Source: JAADHI01 sp964451325 (GTDB taxonomy: Bacteria > Nitrospirota > Nitrospiria > SBBL01 > JAADHI01). Taken from it: a stretch of 64,000 nucleotides of DNA. Positions 25,553 to 34,022 of this stretch are shown here, piece after piece. How positions within the stretch are numbered: position 1 is the stretch's first letter; every line of letters starts with the position of its first letter. The stretch is from NCBI GenBank assembly GCA_964451325.1, contig CAYVHO010000006.1, positions 141,767 through 205,766 of the forward strand, given 5' to 3'. Position numbers and translations under genes: made by a program. Below the pieces are notes generated by a model. That model saw only the letters and a program-made list of their open reading frames with translations. It was not told the DNA's origin and made no database searches.

Positions 25553-25637
25553 CGGAGAGGCAGGGATTCGAACCCTGGGAACCTTACGGCTCAACGGTTT
25601 TCAAGACCGCCGCTATCGTCCACTCAGCCACCTCTCC
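25553..25637 (-). tRNA. tRNA-Ser (anticodon TGA)
   Basis: A class II tRNA of 85 nt with a long variable arm. The acceptor stem is GGAGAGG/CCTCTCC with discriminator G, the anticodon loop is CTTGAAA giving TGA, and the T arm contains GGTTCGAATCC. The 3' CCA is not encoded (CCG follows). It lies 22 bp downstream of serS on the same strand and before the shared terminator, so both are probably on one transcript. Confidence 0.96.
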
Positions 25638-25659
25638 TGTTGCATCGTTTTAGTGCGGT

Positions 25660-26928
25660 TTAAGAAATTCTTTCTAAACCTCTCATGTAGGGCCGCAAGA
25701 CTTCAGGGATAGTGATACTGCCATCTGCTTGCTGATAATTTTCAAGCAGGGCGACGACGGTGCGTCCGATGGCTAAACCTGAGCCGTTGAGGGTATGCGG
25801 GTGTTCTATCTTTCCTGATACGCTGCGGTAGCGGATTTTTGCGCGGCGGGCTTGAAAATCTTCCACGTTACTGCAGGAGGAAATTTCCCGATATTTGTTC
25901 TGGGAGGGGACCCACACTTCAATGTCGTAGGTTTTGGCTGCGTGAAATCCGAGATCTCCGGTGCAAAGCGAGACAATGCGATAATGCAAGCCCAATTTTT
26001 GAAGCACGGCTTCGGCATGTGTCAATAATTGTTCAAGATGTTCATAAGAATCTGCGGGAGATGTGAATTTGACCAATTCGACTTTATTGAATTGGTGTTG
26101 CCGAATCAGACCGCGTGTGTCCTGACCATAAGAGCCTGCCTCACGTCGAAAACAAGGGGTGTGGGCGGTGTAGTTTAAGGGGAGATCGGATGCAGCCAGG
26201 ATTTCGTCGGCGTGAATACTGGTGAGTGGGACTTCGCCGGTTGGAATGAGAAAGGTGTCACTGTCTTTGAGATGAAAAAGATCTTCTTCAAATTTGGGCA
26301 GTTGTGCGGTGCCGATCAGGGTGTTGCGATTGACGATAAAAGGCGGCAGCATTTCGGTGTAGCCATGTTCACTCGTGTGCAGATCCAGCATGAAATTGCT
26401 CAAGGCACGTTCAAGTCCTGCACCCAAACCCCTGTAGAGTACGAAGCGCGCACCGCTCATTTTTGCGCCGCGTTCAAAATCGAGTATGCCGAGTTTTTCC
26501 CCAAGGTTCCAGTGACTCAAGGGGTCAAAGTCAAATACGGGTTTTTCTCCCCATTGGCGGATTTCCTGGTTTTCTGTTTCGTCTTTGCCGACAGGAACGG
26601 AGGCGTGCGGAAGGTTGGGCAAATTTAAAAGAAAGTCGGTGTTTTTCGCTTCGATTTTTTTGAGTTCTGCTTCGTCACTTGAAATTTGAATCGAGACGGC
26701 CTTCATTTCTTTAAGCAGCATGTCCACGGGTTCTTTGGCCCGTTTCCGTTTCGGAATTTCCTGGGAGGCCTGGTTGCGTTTGAATTTGAGCTGTTCGATT
26801 TTTTGTTTGAGTGATCTTTGTTGTTTGTCGTCAACGACCCATTGCTCAAAGGAGACATGCATCTGCCTGCTTGCCAGAGCCGATTTGACGTGTTTTAAGT
26901 TGTCCCTAAGGGTCTTGATCGCTAGCAT
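25660..26928 (-). CDS. serS: seryl-tRNA synthetase
   Basis: A 422-residue class II synthetase. The N-terminal coiled-coil tRNA-binding arm covers about residues 30-105. Motif 2 reads PCFRREAGSYGQDTRGLIRQ, followed by HQFNKVELVKF, and motif 3 reads NGSGLAIGRTVVALLENYQ. TGEVPLT in the Ser-binding region is also present. It charges tRNA-Ser, one of which is encoded immediately downstream. Length and domain order are normal. Confidence 0.97.
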   Translation of the reverse strand: MLAIKTLRDNLKHVKSALASRQMHVSFEQWVVDDKQQRSLKQKIEQLKFKRNQASQEIPKRKRAKEPVDMLLKEMKAVSIQISSDEAELKKIEAKNTDFLLNLPNLPHASVPVGKDETENQEIRQWGEKPVFDFDPLSHWNLGEKLGILDFERGAKMSGARFVLYRGLGAGLERALSNFMLDLHTSEHGYTEMLPPFIVNRNTLIGTAQLPKFEEDLFHLKDSDTFLIPTGEVPLTSIHADEILAASDLPLNYTAHTPCFRREAGSYGQDTRGLIRQHQFNKVELVKFTSPADSYEHLEQLLTHAEAVLQKLGLHYRIVSLCTGDLGFHAAKTYDIEVWVPSQNKYREISSCSNVEDFQARRAKIRYRSVSGKIEHPHTLNGSGLAIGRTVVALLENYQQADGSITIPEVLRPYMRGLERIS

Positions 26929-26994
26929 AAAAGTGGGGAGAATTTATCATTTTGACCCTGGAGAGTCAATAAACCGGGCCCGTATAAATGTCTT

Positions 26995-27276
26995 CTAATC
27001 TTTTGAGCCCGTCACAGGTTTGCTGGTTGTGCTTTCTTTTTTTTGTGATTTAGATTCAGGTTTTTTATCGCTTGAGCCCGGCTGATCTTTCTTTTTTGCG
27101 TAATCAGTGACATACCATCCGCTGCCCTTAAAATGAAGCCCCGCAGAGGAGATGACTTTGCGAACCGCTCCCTTGCAGTCAGGGCATTTTTCAAGGGGAG
27201 GATCACTTATTTTTTGCAGTAACTCTGTGCGTTTGTTGCAAGTCGTGCATTCATATTCGTAAATAGGCAATGACAT
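26995..27276 (-). CDS. FmdB-family zinc-ribbon protein
   Basis: A 93-residue protein with an N-terminal FmdB/CxxC regulatory-type zinc ribbon: MSLPIYEYEC, with Cys10/Cys13 and Cys31/Cys34. GLHFKGSGWYVTDY in the middle is standard for the family. The C-terminal 35 residues are a Lys/Ser-rich tail. Function is not established, although such proteins are often linked to translation or amidase regulation. A strong AGGAGG site precedes ATG 27276, and the gene lies 17 nt after the aminotransferase. Confidence 0.92.
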   Translation of the reverse strand: MSLPIYEYECTTCNKRTELLQKISDPPLEKCPDCKGAVRKVISSAGLHFKGSGWYVTDYAKKKDQPGSSDKKPESKSQKKESTTSKPVTGSKD

Positions 27277-27293
27277 TTCCTCCTGAAAATTGG

Positions 27294-28487
27294 TTAAGAA
27301 AGTAGTGAGAGTGTATTTTGTATCTTTTCGAGTCCGCGGTTTAGCACTGTTTTGGATGCTGCAAAAGAAAGTCTTAGATAACCGGGTGCACCAAAGGCTT
27401 CGCCGGGAATGGTGGTGACACCGCCTTTTTCCAATAGAAACGTGGCGAGATCCAAGGTGTTTTTAATGGTGCCTTGGCGATGTGATAAACCAAATAAAGT
27501 CTTTACATTTGGAAAGACATAAAAGCTGCCAGAGGGCGCGGCGCAAGAGACCCCGGGGATTTTATTTAATGTCTCGACCATGAAGCTTCGTCTTTTGGAA
27601 AAGGCTTGCAGCATTTCTGTGACAAAAGATTCCCCGTCCTTGAGTGCCGCTGCTGCTGCTGCTTGTGCAATAGAGGTTGGATTTGATGTGCTCTGGCTTT
27701 GCAATTTTGTCATGGCTTGAATGACGTTTTCAGGTCCTGCAGCATAGCCGATACGCCAGCCGGTCATGGAGTAGGCCTTTGATGCACCGTTGACGACGAT
27801 GGTTTTTGCTTTAAGGGCAGAACCCAGTGTGGCGATACTTGTATGTGAGGCCCCATCGTAAAGAAATTTTTCATAGATTTCATCGGAAATGATGCAGAGA
27901 TCTGTTGCTGTGAGCAGGTCGGCAAAGGTTTCATAGTCTTTTTTTGTATAAATCGATCCTGTCGGATTAGAGGGCGCGTTCAAAATAATGCCCTTTGTCC
28001 GGGGGGTGATCGCTGCTTTGAGTGCTGCGGGGGTCATCAAAAAGCCATCGGATTCTTTTGTTTCCACGATAACCGGGGTCGCGCCGCTGAGTAAAATTTG
28101 ATCAGGATAGGTCACCCAATAGGGGGCAGGAATGATGACTTCATCGCCTTTTTCAAACAAAACCTGGGCGATGTTATAAAGTGTGTGTTTTGCTCCGCAA
28201 GAGGCAATAATTTCTTTTTGGGTGTAGTTCAGACCGTTGTCTCGTTTCAGCTTTTGCATGATGGCTTCTTTGAGCGCGTCTGTTCCGCCAGGCGGGGTGT
28301 AGCGTGTTTCACCTGCACGAATTGCGGCGATGCCGGCTTCTGCGGCAACATTGGCGGTTTCAAAATCCGGTTCTCCCAGACCAAAACTGATGATTTCGAC
28401 GCCTTCGGCTTTTAGGATCTTGGCACGCGCAGCCATGGCCATGGTTGCAGAGGCTTTGATGCGTCCGATACGCTTTGCAAGTTTCAT
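27294..28487 (-). CDS. class I PLP aminotransferase (aspartate aminotransferase-like)
   Basis: A 397-residue fold-type I aminotransferase of the AspB/1-gamma group. FGLGEPDF near residue 35 and YTPPGGTDALKEAI are typical. The Schiff-base lysine is Lys237 in NGASKAYSMTGWRIGY; NAPSNPTG near 170 and Arg in YLRLSFA bind substrate carboxylates. It most likely transaminates aspartate or related amino acids, although exact specificity needs testing. Its ATG shares one base with the coaD stop (TAATG), showing translational coupling in the rsmD-coaD-aminotransferase-fmdB run. Confidence 0.93.
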   Translation of the reverse strand: MKLAKRIGRIKASATMAMAARAKILKAEGVEIISFGLGEPDFETANVAAEAGIAAIRAGETRYTPPGGTDALKEAIMQKLKRDNGLNYTQKEIIASCGAKHTLYNIAQVLFEKGDEVIIPAPYWVTYPDQILLSGATPVIVETKESDGFLMTPAALKAAITPRTKGIILNAPSNPTGSIYTKKDYETFADLLTATDLCIISDEIYEKFLYDGASHTSIATLGSALKAKTIVVNGASKAYSMTGWRIGYAAGPENVIQAMTKLQSQSTSNPTSIAQAAAAAALKDGESFVTEMLQAFSKRRSFMVETLNKIPGVSCAAPSGSFYVFPNVKTLFGLSHRQGTIKNTLDLATFLLEKGGVTTIPGEAFGAPGYLRLSFAASKTVLNRGLEKIQNTLSLLS

Positions 28488-29005
28488 TATGTTTTCCCTT
28501 GTGATTTTTTTAGGGCTAATTTTTGAGCAATTTTTTCCAAAACAATTTCAGGCACCAAATCTGCGATTTCTCCCCCGTAACTTGCGACTTCTTTAATCAG
28601 ACTTGAAGACAAGTAGGTGTATTCCTCGCTGGGCATTAGAAATACCGTTTCAACATTCATGTCGAGTTTTCGGTTCATTAAGGCCATTTGGAACTCGTAT
28701 TCAAAATCAGAAACAGCACGAATCCCACGTACAATTGCGATAGCGCCACGTCTGTTCATCTCATGAACGAGCAGTCCCTCAAAGGTTTCGACCGATAGGT
28801 TTTTAAAGTGTTTTGTGGCATGGAGAATCATATTGAGACGTTCATTTGCATCAAAGAGCGGGGCCTTTGTTGGGTTGGGCGCAACCGCGACCACCACGTG
28901 TTCAAAAAGACGAAGTGCGCGGCCAATGATGTCAATGTGGCCCTTCGTAATGGGATCAAATGTGCCGGGGTAAACAGCAACCTGTGGTCGCTTAGTGTGT
29001 GCCAT
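28487..29005 (-). CDS. coaD: phosphopantetheine adenylyltransferase CoaD
   Basis: A 172-residue nucleotidyltransferase that makes dephospho-CoA from 4'-phosphopantetheine and ATP. The start YPGTFDPITKGHIDIIGRA contains the TxGH-type site; IVRGIRAVSDFEYEFQMA and the ISSSxxKE-like YLSSSLIKEVASYGG block are also diagnostic. Length is standard. Its start overlaps the last 14 nt of rsmD, a pairing seen in many bacteria. Confidence 0.97.
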   Translation of the reverse strand: MAHTKRPQVAVYPGTFDPITKGHIDIIGRALRLFEHVVVAVAPNPTKAPLFDANERLNMILHATKHFKNLSVETFEGLLVHEMNRRGAIAIVRGIRAVSDFEYEFQMALMNRKLDMNVETVFLMPSEEYTYLSSSLIKEVASYGGEIADLVPEIVLEKIAQKLALKKSQGKT

Positions 29006-29534
29006 AAAAAGAGAGGAGGGTTTCTCCGTAACGATATTGTTTTAAAAAATGAATATTTCCAATTGTTTCGGGCAAAGTATGTTTGTGGAAATGTTCTATA
29101 ATTAAACACCCTGCGTCGGTAATAATATCACCCTGCTCAAGCCTTGGCAATATTTTTTCAAGGGCCTCTGTCTTATAAGGTGGGTCTAAAAAGGCCAGAT
29201 CAAAAGACGATGGCAATGCCTTGAGAAAGTCTTCCGCGTCAATGCCTCGAACCGTGCATTGTTCTTCCAAAAGACAGGCGGTAACATTTTTCCGGAGGTA
29301 GTGGAGATGTCGAGGCGATTGTTCCACGAAGGTTGTGTGTAAGGCCCCACGGCTAAGCGCCTCCAAACCAATGGCCCCTGTTCCGGCATAAAGATCTAAA
29401 AACGAGGCCTGCAAAACACGATCGGCCAAAATATTAAAAAGGGCAGAGCGAACTTTTCCCGGTGTCGGACGCAGGGCAAGACCTGATGGGGCAAAGAGTC
29501 TGCGGCCTTTTGAGGATCCTGAAATAATCCGCAT
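28992..29534 (-). CDS. rsmD: 16S rRNA (guanine(966)-N(2))-methyltransferase RsmD
   Basis: A 180-residue Rossmann methyltransferase. N-terminal MRIISGSSKGRRLFAPSGLA leads into RPTPGKVRSALFNIL. The SAM-binding LDLYAGTGAIGLEALSRGA lies at about 43-61 and the catalytic LAFLDPPY at about 113-120. It methylates G966 of 16S rRNA. It heads a minus-strand run with coaD, an aminotransferase and fmdB, and overlaps coaD. Confidence 0.96.
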   Translation of the reverse strand: MRIISGSSKGRRLFAPSGLALRPTPGKVRSALFNILADRVLQASFLDLYAGTGAIGLEALSRGALHTTFVEQSPRHLHYLRKNVTACLLEEQCTVRGIDAEDFLKALPSSFDLAFLDPPYKTEALEKILPRLEQGDIITDAGCLIIEHFHKHTLPETIGNIHFLKQYRYGETLLSFYGTH

Positions 29535-29627
29535 GGTGTCTTTCCTTGATTAAAATAGGCGACGGATGATGCCCATAAACGTCTGCATTCTAGCCTGATG
29601 AGAGGTTTTTGTCATGCCATATCCTGC

Positions 29628-29656
29628 TTGACACTTATTGGGGCAGCCGCCATAAT
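29628..29656 (+). promoter_or_regulatory. trpS promoter
   Basis: TTGACA (29628-29633), a 17-nt spacer and CATAAT (29651-29656), giving a transcript start about 40 nt before the trpS ATG. Confidence 0.7.
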
Positions 29657-29701
29657 GACGCCGCTTTTGTTGGTCACTTCAAGGGGGAAACTACACAGGA
29701 G

Positions 29702-30706
29702 ATGAAGAAAAAGAAACGCGTCCTGACGGGGGATCGGCCGACAGGTCGTCTTCACTTAGGGCATTATGTGGGTTCCTTGGCGAATCGCGTGAAATTGCAG
29801 GATGACTACGACACCTTTATCCTGATTGCGGATGCGCAGGCACTCACTGATCATTTCGAACATCCTGAAATTCTGCTCAACAATATTCGTGAAGTCGCAA
29901 GAGACTACCTCAGTGTTGGGCTTGATCCCCAAAAGAGCACGATTTTTATCCAGTCGATGGTGCCCGAAATTGCGGAATTGGCGGTTTTTTATCTCAATCT
30001 CGTTACCGTTGCACGTTTGCAAAGAAATCCAACCGTAAAAGATGAAATGAAACAGAAGGGTTTTGAAGCCAATCTACCTGCGGGTTTTTTGGTTTACCCC
30101 GTGCATCAAGCGGCGGACATTACGGCTTTTCAGGCCGATTTGGTGCCGGTAGGAAAAGATCAGTTGCCCATGATCGAGCAGACCAATGAAATCGTGCGAC
30201 GTTTCAATACGCTGTATAAAAAAGTCCTCACGGAACCTGAGGGGCTTGTGGGGGCCTTTCCTCGTCTGCCGGGCACCGACGGTCAAGGCAAAATGAGTAA
30301 AAGCATCGGCAATACGATTTATCTCTCTGATGATGCTAAGACGATGGAAAAGAAGGTCATGCGGATGTATACGGATCCCACACGTTTGCGTGCGACTGAT
30401 CCGGGTCATGTGGAAGGCAATCCTGTTTTTACTTATCACGATGCCTTCAATTTAAATCAAGAAGAAGTTGCGGATTTGAAAGATCGTTATCGTAAAGGCA
30501 AAGTGGGTGACGTTGAGGTTAAAAAGAAACTCATCATCGCGCTTAATATTTTTCTCGAGCCCCTGCGTGAACGTCGTGCTGAGTATGCCTCGGATGATAA
30601 AAAGATAGACGAAATTCTCATCGCGGGAACTGAGCGTGCCAGGAAAGTTGCGAAAGAAACAATGGCCCTGGTAAAAAATGCAATGCAGATCGACTATCCA
30701 TTTTAA
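29702..30706 (+). CDS. trpS: tryptophanyl-tRNA synthetase
   Basis: A 334-residue class I synthetase charging tRNA-Trp. The HIGH-type signature is HLGH at residues 18-21 (GDRPTGRLHLGHYVGSL), and KMSKS is at 197-201. VYPVHQAADI and VPVGKDQLPMIE are further family blocks. The frame is open further upstream, but ATG 29702 gives the standard N-terminus and the promoter lies inside that upstream frame. The AGGAG before it abuts the ATG directly, so initiation may be inefficient. Confidence 0.95.
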   Translation: MKKKKRVLTGDRPTGRLHLGHYVGSLANRVKLQDDYDTFILIADAQALTDHFEHPEILLNNIREVARDYLSVGLDPQKSTIFIQSMVPEIAELAVFYLNLVTVARLQRNPTVKDEMKQKGFEANLPAGFLVYPVHQAADITAFQADLVPVGKDQLPMIEQTNEIVRRFNTLYKKVLTEPEGLVGAFPRLPGTDGQGKMSKSIGNTIYLSDDAKTMEKKVMRMYTDPTRLRATDPGHVEGNPVFTYHDAFNLNQEEVADLKDRYRKGKVGDVEVKKKLIIALNIFLEPLRERRAEYASDDKKIDEILIAGTERARKVAKETMALVKNAMQIDYPF

Positions 30707-30745
30707 TACATGACGATGCGCTATTTTTTTGAAAAGGATCTTTAA

Positions 30746-31102
30746 ATGAAACGTCTGCTTTTTGTTTTAACAATCGTATCTTTATTTTTTGTCATGACTT
30801 CAGGAGGCGCAACGGTTTTTGCTGCGGGAGTCGATGGATTTTCTGGCCGAAATTATCTGAAGATGGACGCTCCTGTGCGGACTTTTTATGTCAATGGTTT
30901 TGTACACGGGATGTCAATTGTGCAGCCGATGGCAGATGAAAATGCCATTGTGCCTTGGTTGGAGACCTGTATCGGTCGTATGGGCCCTGTGCAGTTTGAA
31001 AAAACACTGACCGAGTACATTACTGCCCATCCAGAGCTTCAAGATGCCAGACTCGATGTCTTGGCCTTTTTGGCATTTAAGGCGGAGTGCAGAAAAAGAT
31101 AG
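30746..31102 (+). CDS. small secreted protein of unknown function
   Basis: A 118-residue protein with a Sec signal (MKRLLFVLTIVSLFFVMTSG, cleavage near VFAAG at about 27). The mature 90 residues contain two Cys (in LETCIGRMG and AECRKR), which may form a disulfide, and a helical TEYITAHPELQDARLDVL segment. Size, Cys placement and the HPELQ-type stretch faintly recall Rap1a/Tai immunity proteins, but I do not claim that function. The ribosome site AAAAGGATCTTTA precedes the ATG, and a good terminator follows. Confidence 0.78.
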   Translation: MKRLLFVLTIVSLFFVMTSGGATVFAAGVDGFSGRNYLKMDAPVRTFYVNGFVHGMSIVQPMADENAIVPWLETCIGRMGPVQFEKTLTEYITAHPELQDARLDVLAFLAFKAECRKR

Positions 31103-31139
31103 TCACACGCCGTTTTTTGTCGCGCGTTTTGTTATTTTT

Positions 31140-31164
31140 CCGGGCGCCTCAGCCCGGTTTTTCT
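31140..31164 (+). terminator. intrinsic terminator after the small secreted protein
   Basis: CCGGGC (31140-31145) and GCCCGG (31152-31157) with a 6-nt loop, followed by TTTTTCT. Confidence 0.85.
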
Positions 31165-31201
31165 CCATCTGCTATCCCGTTTTTCAAATGGGTCTGACAC
31201 C

Positions 31202-32878
31202 ATGTCCACGACGCTTCAGAAAAAAAATACCGTGATAAACAGAGTCCTTCACATCGCACGGGAATTTGGCCCTGTTGCGGGTGCAGGTGGCATTAAAGAT
31301 GTGACCTGGGGCCTTTGTAAAGCCAGCGCCTCTGCGGGGATCGCCACTGAAATGTTTCTGCCGCATTATCGCTTGGTGGATGAATACCTGCTCCGGCATA
31401 CACTGAACCTCAAGCCCGTGTGTTCTTTTGTTGTGCGCATGGACTATGGTCACTATGTGCGTGCTGAAAAAGTGACCGTCTCACGCTGTGAAATTGCGCC
31501 CAATTTAAATTTGTATCTGATTGAGGCCGACCCTTTTCGGTATTTGGCCGAGCAACCTGAAAAAAACATTCCCCGTCATGGCATTTATCAATATACAAAA
31601 GAAGAGGCTTTAGCCTTGGCCCAGCCCGATTTTGAAGGCCAGGCGTATGCCGATGCCTTTGCTCAAAATGTGCTCTTGGTGAAGGCGGCGCTTTTGATCT
31701 TGGCGCGTGTTTCCTGGCGTCCTGATGTGGTGCATTGTCATGATGGGCATGCGGCTTTGTTTCCTTTCATTGCACAAACCACGACCGAAAGCGATGCGCC
31801 GGATTTGGCCCATTTACCGACGCTGTTAACCATCCACAACGCGGGAAAAGGCTATCATCAGGAGACACCTACTTTGGAGTATGTCGAAAAGATTTGTGGG
31901 CTTGATCCCTCTGTTGCCAGCAGCGTTGTGACTGCTTGTCTTTTGGATGGTGCATTTGATCCACTGGTTGCGGGGGGGATTTATGGTACAGCGGTGAATA
32001 CTGTAAGTGAAAACTATGCGCGTGAGTTGCGGGAGACGGGTCTGGATGCCCAAACCGGGTGGTTGGGCCATCGTTATGCGGCTTTGGGTATTCTGCTTTC
32101 GGGCATTACGAATGGTATTGATATCAATAGCCATCACCCCAATCATATGAGTGATCACGCATTGCCTGTGTCTTTTTCGCCGGAAACAGGGGATTGGAAG
32201 GGCAAAGAGAATTGCAAAAAAAAATCTATCGCCCAACTCAAACAATTCAAAGACAGCCCTGCGGCAAAAAAATACGGACGGCTCACACAGCAAGCGGGAC
32301 GTCCACTTTTTAGTTTTGTCGGGCGTTTGACGGAACAGAAGGGTTTTGATGATTTATATATTGCGATGCGTCGCCTCTTGCAAGAGGACGAGAAGGTTGG
32401 CTTATGGGGCCTTGGAAATGGCGATCCCCGGATTGTGGCAAAATTTAAAAATTTGGCAAATGAATACAAAGGTCGTGTCTGTTTTATTGAGGGTTTTAGC
32501 GAAGCCGATGCCAAAAAGGTTTATGCCTCTGGAGATTTTTTTCTGATTCCTTCTCGGTTTGAACCTTGTGGCCTGACCGATTTTATTGCCCAGCTCAATG
32601 GTAATATTCCCATCGTGCATCGTGTGGGTGGTTTGGTAAAGACCATTGACAATCAATATGGTTTTTCATATTTAGGTGGCGCGTCAGAGCTTTATCTGAC
32701 CATGAAACGGGCCATTGTCGTGTATCGGAGTGCCGGGAAAAAACGTTTGCGAACAATTCAGCAGGATGCTGTTGTTTATATTAAAAACCACTTTACCTGG
32801 GATACGGTCCTGCAAGAAAAATATCTGCCACTTTATGAAGACATCGTGGAAAAAGCGAAACCCGTATTGCCCTATTAA
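31202..32878 (+). CDS. glgA: GT5 glycogen/starch synthase-like glycosyltransferase
   Basis: A 558-residue GT-B enzyme with an N-terminal starch-synthase catalytic domain (HIAREFGPVAGAGGIKDV at about 17-34) and a C-terminal glycosyltransferase-1 domain (FVGRLTEQKGFDDL, then PSRFEPCGLTDFIAQ and HRVGGLVKTI). GlgA extends alpha-1,4-glucan from ADP-glucose. It is about 70 residues longer than typical GlgA. In the first nucleotide-sugar loop the usual KxGGL reads GAGGI, so the lysine that contacts ADP-glucose is missing or displaced; donor use may differ. No other glycogen gene lies nearby. Confidence 0.8.
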   Translation: MSTTLQKKNTVINRVLHIAREFGPVAGAGGIKDVTWGLCKASASAGIATEMFLPHYRLVDEYLLRHTLNLKPVCSFVVRMDYGHYVRAEKVTVSRCEIAPNLNLYLIEADPFRYLAEQPEKNIPRHGIYQYTKEEALALAQPDFEGQAYADAFAQNVLLVKAALLILARVSWRPDVVHCHDGHAALFPFIAQTTTESDAPDLAHLPTLLTIHNAGKGYHQETPTLEYVEKICGLDPSVASSVVTACLLDGAFDPLVAGGIYGTAVNTVSENYARELRETGLDAQTGWLGHRYAALGILLSGITNGIDINSHHPNHMSDHALPVSFSPETGDWKGKENCKKKSIAQLKQFKDSPAAKKYGRLTQQAGRPLFSFVGRLTEQKGFDDLYIAMRRLLQEDEKVGLWGLGNGDPRIVAKFKNLANEYKGRVCFIEGFSEADAKKVYASGDFFLIPSRFEPCGLTDFIAQLNGNIPIVHRVGGLVKTIDNQYGFSYLGGASELYLTMKRAIVVYRSAGKKRLRTIQQDAVVYIKNHFTWDTVLQEKYLPLYEDIVEKAKPVLPY

Positions 32879-32969
32879 GGCATATTCAAATCATTGCTCT
32901 GAGCGTTCAATGTCTCAGAATCTTCAGTCTATTTTCTGCCAAGCCTTTTTTTAATTTGTCCAGAAACGA

Positions 32970-33938
32970 ATGATTCGGTATCTTCTATTGGTGGAATTGA
33001 AGCCCTTAAATCTTTTCCTTATCGTGATTTTTTCAGTGTTTTATTCTGTGTTCCCCGTTTGGGCGCAGGTTTTCGATGATGACCCAGCTCAGATCTTGCG
33101 CCGTCCTTGGTCTCTTACGATTGAGTCAGGTTTTATTTTTGATGACAATGTTTTTCTGGAAAAAGAAGCGAAAAAATCTGATGAAATCTTGCAGTCCAAT
33201 CTTTTTCTTGCCTACGAGCGAGGCGAAGCTGTTTTTAGTGTCTTGGCGATGATTGACCGTTATCGAGAAAATCGCATTCTGGATTATCGTTATTACGAAA
33301 TCGGGATGGAAACCTTGCTGGGCAGCGGCAGCACGGGCGGCATCTTTTTGAATTTTTCCCCCACGGCACCGCTGGACACGGTCGAAGCGGGTGCGATTTT
33401 TGCGTTGTCCTCACGTGGATTAAGTGTACTGCTTGATCGTGAAATGCCCTGGGGCAGTCTTGGTTTTTCATTTGTCTTCACTCAGCTTGATTACAGCACA
33501 ACTTTTGGTGCCAAAGATTCGGAAGTCACGGCCTTGGGGCCGACTCTTTTTTATGAAATGAGCGAATCGTGGATTGTTTCAGGGGATGCAAGCTTTGAGC
33601 AGGGTCGTGCTACAGGCGGTTTGATTGCGCGCAGGCCGGATGATATCTCGTATCGCGCGATGAATTTATTGTTTCAAACGCGGTATTATTTTTCTCAAAT
33701 CGTCAATTTTAGATTCAGGTATACCCTTCGGGACAAAAATTTTACGACGGAGGTGGATGATCTCCACAGGGGAAGACGGGATGTGACTCAAACTCTAGGT
33801 TTCTTTAGCGAAATCGGTCCTTTTTCAGATTTTACCTTCCGTGTGGGCTTTGAAAAAACATGGCTTATTTCTGAAAATAACCCTGCCGTGGAATTTGAAG
33901 CCCAGCGCGGGTTATTTTCAGCGGCCTACGCTTTTTAG
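32970..33938 (+). CDS. outer-membrane beta-barrel protein
   Basis: A 322-residue exported protein. After a hydrophobic segment (about residues 14-30) cleavage is likely at VWAQ. The mature chain starts LTIESGFIFDDNVFL and is made of many amphipathic strands with aromatic girdles, ending YAF as barrel proteins do. About 12 strands would fit. It resembles the outer-membrane proteins of surface-polymer loci without a specific match. It precedes two tandem lipoprotein genes, each of which has its own promoter. Confidence 0.78.
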   Translation: MIRYLLLVELKPLNLFLIVIFSVFYSVFPVWAQVFDDDPAQILRRPWSLTIESGFIFDDNVFLEKEAKKSDEILQSNLFLAYERGEAVFSVLAMIDRYRENRILDYRYYEIGMETLLGSGSTGGIFLNFSPTAPLDTVEAGAIFALSSRGLSVLLDREMPWGSLGFSFVFTQLDYSTTFGAKDSEVTALGPTLFYEMSESWIVSGDASFEQGRATGGLIARRPDDISYRAMNLLFQTRYYFSQIVNFRFRYTLRDKNFTTEVDDLHRGRRDVTQTLGFFSEIGPFSDFTFRVGFEKTWLISENNPAVEFEAQRGLFSAAYAF

Positions 33939-33984
33939 GGGATGTCGATCTTCCCCTCCCCCGATCTTAAGTGAGGCCTATGTC

Positions 33985-34013
33985 TTGACCCCTTTGTCTG
34001 GAGTGCTTATGAT
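33985..34013 (+). promoter_or_regulatory. promoter of SUMF1-like gene 1, near-leaderless
   Basis: TTGACC (33985-33990), a 17-nt spacer and TATGAT (34008-34013). Nine nt separate the -10 box from ATG 34023, leaving only about 2-3 nt of leader and no room for a ribosome site. Confidence 0.7.
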
Positions 34014-34022
34014 GTCGCGATT

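Noticed and set aside
25518..25712. 64-codon plus-strand frame
   Set aside because: It is the complement of tRNA-Ser and of the serS end; such frames are common artefacts.
30746..31102. Rap1a/Tai immunity protein
   Set aside because: Size and Cys placement are similar, but there is no effector gene nearby and the family motif is not convincing.
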